Source: Gordionus sp. m RMFG-2023 (Eukaryota; Nematomorpha; Gordioida; Chordodea; Parachordodidae). From it: a DNA stretch of 64,000 nucleotides. Made by a program: the position numbers and the translations under genes. The stretch lies in the NCBI RefSeq assembly GCF_954871325.1, contig NC_088775.1:22421561-22485560 (forward strand), in the 5' to 3' direction. Below the pieces are notes generated by a model. The model saw nothing but the letters and a program-made list of their open reading frames with translations, did not search any database and was not told where the DNA came from. Of the stretch, positions 54,266 through 64,000 are shown piece after piece. Each line of letters starts with the position of its first letter. Position 1 is the stretch's first letter.

Positions 54266-54430
54266 CATAGATCTGCAGGTCCAGTCCTAAACCCGGTACA
54301 CGTATTTTAAGTCATTAACTAAATATAATATATTTAAAAAATCCGAGCCGAAAAATATAAAACCCGGGCGGACAATTTTTTAAAAAAAATCGTAGTTGGG
54401 CTGTGCATATGATACCTCTGCAGGTCTCTG
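54266..54430. mobile_element. 165-base miniature derivative of the 32577-36996 hAT
   Basis: The right end, inverse CAGAGACCTGCAGAGG, is the same as the terminus at 32577. The left end CATAGATCTGCAGG is a diverged form. Only CCCGG-type subterminal motifs remain between them. Flanks GTGTATAT and ATATATAT agree at six of eight positions. It lies five bases from the right end of the Tc1/mariner element. Confidence 0.75.
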
Positions 54431-55400
54431 ATATATATATATATATATATTGTATAAACAATATAAGTCCAAATAGAAATGAATATTTTAAAATAGTAAT
54501 ATAAGATAAAATGGTTTAAAAATCATCCCCAGAATCAGAAATACATTCACTAGAAAATATGTTTCTTTTCATTGGTTGCTCCTATTTTATTGATTCTGGG
54601 AAAATTTCATCATGTAGATGTTGATTATAATGGATATAAAAACATATCTCAGAATCATTGATAAAAACTTCTTCACTCATTCCAAATTTTTAGGCTAAAT
54701 AAATATCTCATATTTTTTATTATAGTCAACTTATAGGGAATCATATCAACAAATATAAGAAATAACAAACTAGCATATTTAAACCATAATAAATAAAAAA
54801 AATGGTTGAAAAATATGAAATTCACTTTTTGCCTATTCCTTATATTTATCTCTAAAATATATATTTATAATATAACGATCGGAAAATGGTAAAACTGATA
54901 AAAAATATTAGGGGTGCACCGATACCACTTTTTGGAGGCCGATCCGATATTAAATTGATATCGGCCTATTACCGATCTGATATCATATCTAATTTTGTAA
55001 TCTGTAAAGATACCAATGGGTTTAATTTTTAATATACTTTTTATTAGTATAACATCTGTAATTTAACTATACCATAACTTAAAAATCGAACGCGTTTACG
55101 TTCAAGTTAAAAAAAATGGAACACGTTAACGTTCATAAACCGTTCAAAATTTTACGATAAATATTTTTTAAAATTTAATCTAATATAAATAAATGTCTTA
55201 TATTTATATACATAATATTAGCGATGTTAAAAATAATATAGTTTTATTTTGATAATATAATTATAAATTCGATATAATATATCAAATAAAAAGATATTTT
55301 TATTTATAAAAATATTTTCTTATTAATTTTTAACAATATTTTTCAAAATTTTCATCTGATAGACAGGAACGCTTGGCAGTTAATACGGCATTAGCTATAC

Positions 55401-56868
55401 TTCTGTGCGCCGACGAAATATCGGCGGCCGGCGCAATTTTTTAAAAATCTAATCGACGGCCGGCTAAATTTTTTTAATTGCTTATTAATTTAAAAAAAAA
55501 ACAAATAAATATACACTATTCTACAGATATCTCGGCATATTTTTTAATATTCATTTAATAGGAAACTTATTATATCCAAAATCGATTTCGTAATTTAATT
55601 ATCATGTATAAAAATTACTTTATTGATGATCTCCTTGAATTTAACGTCAATCCAGCGGTAGAGAAAACTTTTTCACTAGGTGTGCTAGTCGCCGGAATGC
55701 AAAGAATATTTTTGGCGAGCCTGGAAAGATTAGGAAGTTCACTCTTTTTTTCTCTCCAAAAATTTAGAACGTCCATATCTTGTGAATGTCGTTTTCCAAG
55801 AAAACTGTGGCATTCTTGTTCTAAGTCACCTAACTTGGAATAATAATTTATATTTGTTGCATGTTTATTTGCCAATTTTGTCAAATAACTTGAATTTAAT
55901 AATTCATCCTCATTAGCTCTATTTACTACCTGATTATCATCATTCTCTATAAGTTTAAGATGTTTTAATATTAATTCTGAAGCTGAGCAATTTTGCTCTA
56001 CTAAATACTTTGACAGTCAATTTTAATCTTGGATCTAAAAGAGAAGCCAATACCTAGATAATTTTAAATAAAAAATAAAATATAATTATATAATATTACT
56101 TGCAGATTACAAACCGGAAATCATAACGCAAGTTTTTTTAGCATATTTTCCTTAAGTGAAATAATTTCAGAACTATCACTATCATTTACTATTAAATGTG
56201 TTTCAATTTCATAAATTTTGAAAGAAATGCTAATAGTTCTTCTACCAGATCAGATTCATAATTTGAGAAAGTGCTTCCCAATTCTTTTCAAAACATTATT
56301 AATTAAATTCTTATTTAATCCAGATATGCTTTCTAGCATAATTAATATACTATGCCAACGTGTTGGGATATTTAATTTTAAGGTTTTCATATGCGTGGAA
56401 TTATTATTATTATCATTGGAATTGCCAATTTGAAACCGGGTATCCGGGCATGGATCAATGCTGTTAAGATCTAACATATCTAATGTTAAATCTATTGTAC
56501 TTAGGCATTTTCATTCCTCGAATTCAAATTCAACCTCTGCAGTTTTATATCTTAGAGCAGTAATAATTTCTTTAATTTTTTTGCAAAAAATTTCCAGACT
56601 TTGGGTTTTTCATTATCCAGAGTTAGGATACTAAAATTATTTAAATTATTAAAGTAGATGCATCCATTTTAAAAATATGTAAAATTATGGTAACTTTTGG
56701 AATTTTAGATTTTGATTGATTGAATTCTATAATGACGTCAATATAATTAAGATTTTAAAATAATAAAATTCATTAAAATCCTGGTTGACATTAAAAAATT
56801 ACAAGAGTGATGTTGACCAAAAGGGTAGAAAGAAATTTCTGCGCCGGATGTCGGCGTGATTTTCTTAC
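55401..56868 (-). mobile_element. hAT nested in the BED-type hAT
   Basis: Flanked by TAGCTATAC at 55392-55400 and 56869-56877 (8 or 9 bases, depending on the terminal base). G+C-rich ends: left GTGCGCCGACGAAATATCGG, right GCGCCGGATGTCGGCGTG. The host sequence on either side joins exactly into the relative at 1-478. The transposase remnant is on the minus strand. Confidence 0.85.
55615..56477 (-). pseudogene. Ac/Hermes-type hAT transposase remnant
   Basis: Upstream piece (56477-56256): LNIPTRWHSILIMLESISGL, the conserved PTRWxS block. Downstream piece (55884-55615): DMDVLNFWREKKSELPNLSR, LAKNILCIPATSTPSEKVFS and TAGLTLNSRRSSIK, a canonical dimerisation domain with FW, LAxxIL-x-IPATS, SE(R/K)xFS and AG. 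SEK replaces the usual SER. The catalytic N-terminal half was not found. It is frame-broken between the pieces. Confidence 0.85.
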
Positions 56869-56877
56869 TAGCTATAC

Positions 56878-57660
56878 TAAAAACGCGCTCAAGAGTAGAT
56901 GAAAGGATTGCGGTTTTACTTAATAAATAACTCTTTTAACGTGGGGAATTTATTAAAAACACATATTGTTTTGTTATTTGCTTAAAAAATTGAGTTAAGT
57001 TATCCTCCTCCAATCCATTCTCTACTTCCTCAACAAAAAAAAAGGATATCTCGAAATTAACAGTTCTTGCATTATCATTTCTAGGATTTTCAAATTTTTC
57101 AATAACGCTATAAGTTTATTTTTAATAGGTTCGTTCTGTGGAAGTTGTATCCATGGCCATTGAAGCTTGAATACTGGATGTATAATTGCAGAAAGAACAT
57201 ATTGATCTTCATATATATGTTCAAATCTTAAAAAAAAATAAAATATATGTAATTAATTGAGATTGATTGGGTTAATAACTTTTATTAATCCCATTTAATA
57301 CGGCGTCTATCAATGGTTGGCCAAATTTGAGGCCACTAATTTTTTTTTAATTTTAAAATAACTATCGTTATTATTGGGGTCAAATATCCCAAATGCATTT
57401 TTTCTTCAAATTTAATGATTTTACTTAGTTATATTATATAAAATAAAATAATTAATATTCAATCAAATGTCGTTTTAAATTGGAACCGGAAGATTTTGAC
57501 AATATTTTTGGCCACATTTGACACTTGGTAAGCATTGAATTAGTTCCTTCAATATAGGATGTTACTGTAAAACATTTATCATAATTGGCCATGGTAATGA
57601 TAATTCATCTGATTTTGGATTTTCAGAATCAGATGATGAGGATTAAATAATAATATCCAT
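56878..57660 (-). pseudogene. BED-finger hAT transposase remnant
   Basis: On the minus strand the N-terminal part near 57650-57470 has an acidic leader SSDSENPKSDELSLPWP and a BED-like block ending SGSNLKRHLIEY. The C-terminal part around 56900-57060 has NGLEEDNLTQFFKQITK-like sequence and ILSSTLERVFSIA. The catalytic part between them has largely gone. It is the same family as 1-478. Confidence 0.65.
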
Positions 57661-58523
57661 GCTTTTGCTAATCTATTAAATTAAAATATAAACAATAATA
57701 TTCAAATTAATAAACTATAATAATGGCGTGTTAAAAAAAATTAAAATGTGAAAAGGAAATACAGCCGATTAAAAAATATAAATAATATTTTTTTAAAAAA
57801 ATTCGGATGAATATTAAATTTTTCAAATAAATAAAAATAAAAAGTAATTTTAAAATTGAACGAACGTTAAATTCGAACGCGTTCGTCATAAAAAATGAAC
57901 GCATTCACGTTCAAAGTTCGTCAAAAATAAAAGGAACGCCGTTCATCATTTTTTTCAAAAAAAACCAACTTCGTTCACAACACTACATTTAAGTATATTA
58001 TAATGATCAGTTATAGTTTATATTCAATTGCAATTCTAAAAGTATATAAAATATTTTTATTGTTAAATCAGTTTTATATAATAAGTAATAACATTAATCT
58101 ATATACATAATAAGCAATAAACAAATATATTATGAAATTTGAAATAAATATTTAACATTAATATATCGAAGATTTTTATTTAGAAATACCAAAATTACCA
58201 ATTTATCAGAGGTCAGCCTGAGGGGATGGTAACTGTCAATATCACCAGCTTCACTAAAAACATTCTGAAGAGATTATTGCACACTTTTATACAGAATGCG
58301 CAAAAAAATAACAATATGGCAGAATGTTTAATTAATTATTATTAAAAAAATATACATAAAATGGATTTCGATTTATTTATAAAAATAAATGATTTTAGAT
58401 ATAATTTTTTTTATTATAACATTTTATTTTTGTTAAAGACGCCATTTTATATCGGATCGGAAAATTTTATAATTAACCGATATTTTAAAATGGGTGAAAT
58501 ATCGGTACATCCCTAAAAAATAT

Positions 58524-59095
58524 TATCATATTTTGCAATATAACGAACTTACGTTATATAACAGAAAATAACGTATACTAACAGTAAGTTGATGAAATGA
58601 GAATGTGATAATTTTTGGTCATAAACCTAGGAAAAAGTTATTCAAAATTTGGCTGAAGTTAAAAATTATAATAGATAAAAAACGACAATAAAAAAATATC
58701 CCATATATTTAAAATGGAGAATATTCCAAGGGAAAATCTCGGGAATTTACCTTATGCTTACATCATTAGGTCTGAATGTGAATTCTTTTAATTTTAAATG
58801 AATTAATAGTTTTTTTTTGTAAAAAATATTTCAAAATTAAATGATTTAGCATTAGAAATTTAATCTGCTATGCTTGAGAAGTGAGATCATAGAGAGCTAA
58901 ATGAGAATATTGTACTTTTGTCAAATGCAAGCAAAATATATAATGCTCAAAAAATGATTTTTAAAAAATTTTCAATAAATAAATCCATAATTTTTATACA
59001 GATTATAAAATTGTGATTTCGATTTTAAGCATTATAAAATGAAGTTGACAACTTTATATTTTTATATAAATTATGATCAATATAATTAATTTTTT
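58524..59095. other. A+T-rich stretch, no gene
   Basis: No coding or structural feature was recognised on either strand. Confidence 0.45.
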
Positions 59096-59099
59096 TCTT

Positions 59100-59282
59100 T
59101 ATTTAGAGTTTGAATAAAAATATCCATTTTCTCTTGAATCGATCGAATTTTTTTAAGTTCTTCTGCTAATGTAACTTGCCTTCCAACAAACAAACTTTCC
59201 AATTGCTCTTTATTTTCACCGTACTCTACTAAAACATCTTTAATTTCTTTAATAAATCTTTTAGCCTCGGTATTTGTTATCT
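59100..59282 (-). CDS. Possible last exon of an unknown gene, coiled-coil-like
   Basis: The minus strand from 59282, after an acceptor-like GAAATAG, reads ITNTEAKRFIKEIKDVLVEY, then GENKEQLESLFVGRQVTLAE and ELKKIRSIQEKMDIFIQTLN, with a stop after KEKN. The charged, heptad-like pattern without low-complexity runs looks coding, unlike most frames here. I do not recognise the family. The neighbouring frame 59403-59645 on the same strand may belong to the same gene. Confidence 0.35.
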
Positions 59283-59402
59283 ATTTCATAAAATATGCAT
59301 ATAGTAAATTAAGAGGCATTCATTATATTTATATTTATTCTATCTATAAATTTGAATCGTCGTTCAAACGTAAACTAAATTTAGCATTGGATATATATAA
59401 CT

Positions 59403-59645
59403 TTAAAAAATATGAATGCATATAGTAGATAGATCATAAAAAACAAAATATGATTTGAAATGGAAAGGTGATGGGCTGGGGTCAAATAGCATTCCAAAGT
59501 TTTCACATGGACATTGAATAATATGGCTACCACAAAGATGATTTAAAGAATTTCGTAAGGTTAAATCAATTAAAAGGAGAATCGACAGTTTTATGAATGC
59601 AGTATGAAAATTTAGAGGGAAATTTTGCAAAATACCTTCAATCAA
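59403..59645 (-). CDS. Possible exon of the same unknown gene
   Basis: 80 residues. It begins MIEGILQNFPLNFHTAFIKL and continues LIDLTLRNSLNHLCGSHIIQ and CPCENFGMLFDPSPSPFHF. Composition is less A+T-rich than the flanks. Paired cysteines (CPC, plus C in LCGSHI) suggest a metal-binding or structured domain, but no family is recognised. A GTATTTTG donor-like site just inside its start leaves the exon limits open. Confidence 0.3.
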   Translation of the reverse strand: MIEGILQNFPLNFHTAFIKLSILLLIDLTLRNSLNHLCGSHIIQCPCENFGMLFDPSPSPFHFKSYFVFYDLSTICIHIF

Positions 59646-60245
59646 GTTTTTCGATAACCAATTTTATGGAGTCTCGATATTAAATGTAACCTAAGCAAAA
59701 TATATGTGGCAATGGTTGCAGAAGGCAGAAATATGCATGTGTGGTAAGGAAGCGGTAATTCGAGGTTTAATGAATATCATCATTTTTGCTTGAATTTATA
59801 GTCGTTTAGTAAGTAGAGGTAACCAGAGAGTGAGAAATTTCCCTTGCAAATTAACAGTTTTCTAAATATTATTTTAAGCTAATAAAAAAAATTTCTTCGC
59901 ATTCCCCCCCCCCTCCAAAATGAGTATAATATGCCATAAATAATATTAAAAATAGTAAACGTAATGACTAGATAGAGAAAAAAAATGAAAAACAAATTTA
60001 TATTTTTAAAAATGTGATTTGGTCAAATGTCTTAGAAGAGGGGACCTACCAATAAAATTTAATGTGAAGAATCACCCAATCCTGAATACGCCAGTGGTTT
60101 AGTTATATAACTTTATTTATGGCTATGAAATATATTTCTTCGTTGGAGGATAAGATGAATTTAATATATTTATGTAGCTTGAATACATTCATTTGGCATA
60201 TATAAGATTATAGAGAACATAATTATTTATGATATGGTTTATTTC

Positions 60246-60410
60246 ATATAAAATGGCCGAAGAATTAGAGGGTGCGCCTTTCTAAGAGAAATACTGTAAT
60301 GATTTGAAATTTCGTTACCGTACACTAGGCAACTTGTTTGATAATCATAAAGAATCGAAGCAATTTTTTTTGTTAGGAGAGTTTAATATATGGTTTATAT
60401 ATTAATTTAT
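60246..60410 (+). pseudogene. Short coding-like stretch starting MAEELEGAPF
   Basis: From ATG at 60252 the frame reads MAEELEGAPF, a TAA, and then continues open as EKYCNDLKFRYRTLGNLFDN and HKESKQFFLLGEFNIWF. The residues look protein-like on both sides of the stop. It could be a pseudogene or two exons with an unseen small intron (a GT occurs in GAGGGTGCGC). The product is not recognised. Confidence 0.25.
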
Positions 60411-60460
60411 TTTTAAGGGAAAGATATGATTTTTGTAATAAAAAATAAGACAATGTGTGT

Positions 60461-60552
60461 ATATTTTTGCATATTACTTACAATATGAATCGAAACATTG
60501 TCCATTATATTTTTGCATATTACTTACAATATGAATCGAAACATTGTCCATA
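60461..60552. repeat. 46-base tandem duplication
   Basis: Two identical copies of a 46-base unit starting TATATTTTTGCATATTAC and ending ACATTGTCCAT lie head to tail. Identity indicates a recent duplication or an assembly artefact. Confidence 0.93.
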
Positions 60553-60832
60553 ACAATAAGCGCTTAGTAAGATATTAATAAGTTCTTTGATATAATATCG
60601 AAATAATAAAACTATCATGCCCTTTAATAATGAGATAAAATATCACATTTTCGATTCCAATATAGTAGAGAAATTTTTATGTAAAATAAAAAATTTGATT
60701 ATATTTCTAGAATCTAGACGCTTATATAAGATATATATTTAATTTTGAGTTATTATAAAAATGAATCTATATTTAAATAAATTCGGGTCGGCAGGCAAAC
60801 TTTTTTAAAAAAAATTTCGCGCCGGGCCTGAA

Positions 60833-60911
60833 AAATTAGGACTAATAATTTACCTTTCGATCTCGGGACTTAAAATTAGGACTAATAATTTACCTTTCGA
60901 TCTCGGGACTT
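60833..60911. repeat. 40-base tandem duplication
   Basis: Two near-identical copies of AAATTAGGACTAATAATTT followed by ACCTTTCGATCTCGGGACTT. The second copy forms the C-terminal end of the transposase remnant at 60850-61089 on the minus strand. Confidence 0.93.
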
Positions 60912-61482
60912 TCACGGTTGGCGTAACGTTATATGGTGCCCAGGCGTAAACAGACACAACATGTAAATTTACACCATCTCGCCTAAGAAAAATATTCTTT
61001 CTTTGGCTATATTCAACATTTTTCACAATAAATTTGGCGTATGTTGATAGCAACCGTGGTGTTGCTCCTATAAGGTTGTTTTTCTGCAAGTTTTTTAGAC
61101 CACCTCATTTTTAGAATATATTTTCGTATAGTTCTTTCATTTTTAGGAAATCCCGGAGGTAAATTTTCAATTTAATTGTAAAAGTATTATTAGCCATTAA
61201 ATGATCCATTATTTTTTTTCCTGTAATAGGCATATTTTTTTACCTCTATTTTACATAATCTTTCAGGGCCTCCTATGATTTCGGGAAAGGTTTCGCGTAT
61301 TTATTTGCAGATGATAAAGACATGTCGATATACTTTGCGGTATCTTTCATTTTCATTTGCTCTCTCTTAGATACAGATAATAACCTTTTCACTATGTCTA
61401 TTTTTTTTCTCATTCCAGTTTTATATTTTCTTCTTGATAATGTCGAGATCAAATTTGTTGAATCGACAATAGAATCAATCAC
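60850..61482 (-). pseudogene. Tc1/IS630-like (DDE_3) transposase remnant
   Basis: The N-terminal piece (61482-61273) reads KIDIVKRLLSVSKREQMKMK and DTAKYIDMSLSSANKYAK, a homeodomain-like helix-turn-helix. The second piece (61089-60850) reads TPRLLSTYAKFIVKNVEYSQ, KNIFLRRDGVNLHVVSVYAW and APYNVTPTVKVPRSKGKLL. This matches the IS630/Tc1-like block IFxDExGxNLH...WAPxGxxPxxxVPRSxGxx. The catalytic Asp-Glu is replaced (FLRRDG), so it is inactive. Element ends were not found. Confidence 0.7.
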
Positions 61483-62147
61483 CTTTTAAAGAGGGGGGGA
61501 TTGATGATATGGAAATTATTTGTAGATGCTAAATTAGGTATTGAATTAGATTTTAAAAAATGAATCAAGAATTGATGAAAATGAATTTATTGTTTTATTC
61601 ATTGGTGTTACTGGATAAAATCTGTCGTATATTAAACATTTGAAAAAAATATTAAATTTATCTATATAATTAAAGTAAATATTTTTAGATTAAGTAGTTT
61701 TTCATCTCTTTTGTTATATATTATATAAGAATCATCATCTATTTTGTAATATGCAAAAATATAAACATAGATTGTCTTATTTTAAATTGTCTATTATAAA
61801 AATCATATATTATCCTGTAACTGTAATAAATATGGAAACAAACTTTAGTAAAATCCTCATAAAACCAATTCAAAAGGAGATTGTTTTAAATATTTAAGAT
61901 TTATGAAAATAAAAGCAAGTATAAGGGGTCAGGTGAGATTATTGTCAACGGTTCTATGTTTTTCCAAATCCCAAAGGAAAAGGAAGATAATATCCTAGAT
62001 AAAAAATTAGGAAGGTCAAACTAAAATGAGAACATAAGAATTAAATTAAGATATAATCCGTAGAGATATATGTAGTGTTGAGTCAATATACTTGATTAAC
62101 AGTAAAAAATTCTAAATCAATGAATGTTAATCTATTGATACAAAATT
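61483..62147. other. A+T-rich stretch, no gene
   Basis: Nothing recognised on either strand. Confidence 0.45.
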
Positions 62148-62345
62148 GCTCCAACTGAGCCGATTTTTAAAAACGGCTAACTCAATATTTTAGCTAGAAA
62201 AAGCCTAAGTATCGAGATTTCGTTAATAGATGATTAAACCGTAGTGTCATCTATGAGCAAATCTTTAGATTTGCGTAATATTTTTCTAGATGAAATACTG
62301 AGTCAGTCGTTTTAAAACTGACTCAAATGAAGCAATTTTGCAGCA
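62148..62345. mobile_element. Small palindromic MITE
   Basis: Left CAAAATTGCTCCAACTGAG and the inverse of the right end (CAAAATTGCTTCATTTGAG) match and continue inward with GTTTTTAAAAACGGCTAAC-like sequence. The central ATCTATGAGCAAAT segment is shared with 50470-50500 in RING1 intron 2. Target duplication not established. Confidence 0.65.
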
Positions 62346-62763
62346 TTTGTAACGTCCATGAATCACTTCAGAGCATGCCGTAAAAACATAACATGAAGTA
62401 AATTGGAATTCAGAAATATTATTATGATATCACATGTGTAAAAATGAAATTATTAAATAATAAACAAATGATGCCTTATGAATTGTCAGTATTGCTCAAC
62501 AATTTAATAACGGAAAATCCATGTTTATTCAGATAATGATATAAATGAGTTTTAAAATTCTTTTTATTTTACCTATTATCTTTCAGATTTATTATTATCA
62601 AAGACCCACACACCTGGCGATGGATATAATTTAAAGTGGTCAAGAGAATCTAAATAAATATATAATGCGGGTCGATTTTTTAAAATATTTAAATTAAATT
62701 AACCAATTCAAAAATAAGATGTAGATTATTTAAAATTTATTGACTTCCATATTTTCAATTGCC
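62346..62763. other. A+T-rich stretch, no gene
   Basis: No coding frame or repeat boundary recognised. Confidence 0.45.
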
Positions 62764-63237
62764 CAGGGGCGGACTGGCGAAGCTCCAGCATCGTGGGCAA
62801 TTTTTTTATAGCGGCCTCCTTATGAGGACTTCGTGTCCCATACTCCCATTTTGGAGACCTTCAGCCCGCTTTTGCCCGGCCTTCGGCTGGGTTCCCTTAA
62901 ATAGCTTCTTCGAATTACATGATTTTTATTACTTCTTATTTTAGAAAATAAGTCCAAGCAATTTACATTTTTATTAAAAAAATAATATTATGAAACGATA
63001 ATCATTTATTCTATTTTAAAAAATTGCACATCTAAAATCATATTCATTGCACATATAAATTTTATATTAGATTTACAAAGATATTGCACTATATAAAATT
63101 ACTGCAATTATACAATATTGCACAGAGAATAAAATTGTTGCACTTATAAACAGGCACCGATCATATTGTAAATAGATATAAATAAGATTTAAATAAAAGA
63201 ATTAAGAGAATATATAATTTTTACGTTAATAAATCTC

Positions 63238-63430
63238 TCATAACTTTGAACCTTTGCTTAAATAAAAAAGAATATCTTCTAGTTCAATCTGCGCTAATAG
63301 TTCTCGTTCAACTGGCATCGTTAATAACGCTTCTAATTTTTCTTGGCCTATATTAGCTCTCAACATTTTTTATAATTTTTAATTTACTAAATGTTCTCTT
63401 GCATTTAACTTGCATAAATGACGAAGTTAA
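63238..63430 (-). pseudogene. ZMYM1/DUF4371-type hAT transposase C-terminus
   Basis: The minus strand reads CKRTFSKLKIIKN, then LRANIGQEKLEALLTMPVER and ELLAQIELEDILFYLSKGSK, ending in TGA at 63238-63240. This matches the tail ERSFSKLKLIK-x-x-LRSxMxQERLxxLxxxSIE of ZMYM1-like hAT transposases. One frame change lies between IKN and LRA. It lies in the expected orientation, C-terminus toward the left end of the element. Confidence 0.78.
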
Positions 63431-63489
63431 AAAGAATTCATATGCCAAAAATAAATTAATGTATGCACTTGTATGTATTGCGTAATCGG

Positions 63490-63612
63490 CTTATTTTAGC
63501 CGACTACAAAACGGCTTAGCCGAGATTTTAGGTGGAAAAATCGGCTAAGCTTAAGGCTAAGCCTAATAATTGGCTAAGCCTAAAAATGGGCTAAGCCTAA
63601 AAATTGGCTAAA
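63490..63612. repeat. Imperfect tandem repeat of GGCTAAGCCTAAAAATT
   Basis: The core GGCTAAGCCTAAAAATT and its relatives (GGCTTAGCCGAG, CGGCTAAGCTTAAGG) repeat five or six times, mixing direct and inverted orientation, so the stretch can fold. It probably belongs to another small repeat inserted in the hAT at 62764. Confidence 0.7.
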
Positions 63613-64000
63613 ATAAATTAGTCAAAATTCTGCATCGATGCTTAGAATTAATTATTATTATTTATATTTAATGTAAATATTTTATTATTATCAACAAATA
63701 AACATGATATGATTTAATATTTTTTTAATAAATAAAATAATATGCTGCTATATTGAAAAAATGTAATATTCTTTTTAATATAATTTATTAGTGATTTTCA
63801 CAATCTTCTTTCTAAATGCATCTTTTATTGAGGAATTATATTGTAAATTTTATTAGATAAATAAACAATCTTTTAGGTGAAATCTTTTATCATTTTTTTT
63901 AAATTATCTATTATTATTAAATGAGGTGGATTTTATGAAACTTTTTTGATGTTATTTTATATGATCTTTTTAAGGATAATATTTTAATGTGACAATTGTC

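Larger units (their letters stand above)
55081..57985 (-). mobile_element. BED-type hAT (same family as 1-478), left tip lost
   Basis: The right terminus is the inverse of TAGTGTTGTGAACG, ending at 57985. The left end lacks its terminal 20 or so bases and its target duplication, as shown by comparison with the 478 end and with the empty MITE at 31503. Subterminal AACGCG-type motifs occur at both ends. Its transposase lies on the minus strand and is interrupted by the hAT 55401-56868. Confidence 0.8.
54909..58515. mobile_element. TAGGGGTGTACC-family MITE, split by nested hATs
   Basis: Ends are TAGGGGTGCACCGATAC and the inverse of GGTACATCCCTA. The exact 8-base duplication is AAAAATAT (54901-54908, 58516-58523). 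The 5' and 3' parts align with the uninterrupted copy at 31503-32248, which shows precisely where the younger hAT (55081-57985) entered. The MITE itself is noncoding. Confidence 0.9.
62764..64000 (-). mobile_element. ZMYM1-like hAT element, continues beyond the window
   Basis: The left terminus CAGGGGCGGACTGGCGAAG is a common hAT end. It is followed by a G+C-rich subterminal block with TTTGCCCGGCCTTCGGC, as in the MITE at 2300-3515. The transposase tail lies on the minus strand at 63238-63430. The right end is off-window or lost. Confidence 0.7.

Noticed and set aside
60252-60410. Stop-codon reassignment in this organism
   Set aside because: RING1 reads cleanly with the standard code and ends in TAA, so one internal TAA elsewhere is better explained by decay or an intron.
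1-64000. Fungal or plant origin of the window
   Set aside because: The RING1 sequence with its RAWUL domain is of the animal type, with [14 protein letters not shown] and the [14 protein letters not shown] block typical of metazoans.

Overview
The window is about three-quarters A+T and reads as eukaryotic DNA made mostly of decayed mobile elements. One protein-coding gene is clear: RING1/RNF2, the RING E3 subunit of Polycomb repressive complex 1, in three exons from 47864 to 51612 on the plus strand. Its RING sequence is the animal form, not the plant form, so the source is a metazoan. The 49-base first intron, and introns of roughly 35-65 bases in the hAT transposase remnants, suggest a lineage with very short introns. 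Species cannot be named from this window.

Layout. 1-4860: hAT fragments, a foldback MITE, a tRNA-like SINE head and a complete hAT-type MITE (2300-3515). 4860-8215: T-rich noncoding DNA. 8218-14390: an APE-type LINE of RTE-like character, split by a 3.35 kb BED-type hAT (9891-13244) with a perfect 8-base target duplication. 15330-16170 (minus) and 17416-19960 (plus): two more decayed LINE copies. 20813-21370 (minus): exon-like pieces of an OTU-type cysteine protease. 21416-26723: a hAT-like element holding an LTR retrotransposon fossil with a gag-like frame (21644-24423) and a MITE (24644-25221). 27030-31500: further diverged repeats. 31503-32248: an intact MITE.

32491-43262 is a deep nest. 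One hAT transposase (minus strand) is cut by three insertions: a hAT (32577-36996) that itself holds a very young LTR fossil; a long-inverted-repeat element (37800-40979) that itself holds a hAT; and a hAT (41095-42529). A Hermes/hobo-like hAT follows from 43271. 46485-47734 is a hAT-type element ending 129 bases before the RING1 start codon.

RING1 intron 2 is 2.8 kb and repeat-filled. Downstream lie a Tc1/mariner element (52728-54260) with a 165-base hAT derivative at its end, a three-layer hAT nest (54909-58515), an unknown coding-like stretch on the minus strand (59100-59650), a Tc1/IS630-like transposase remnant (60850-61482) and the start of a ZMYM1-like hAT (62764 to the window end).

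Almost every element is a broken copy. hAT elements dominate, with at least ten distinguishable terminal-repeat families. RING1 is the only locus that looks intact and functional. The clearest observations are its exact three-exon join and the nested insertion order that can be read from target duplications.
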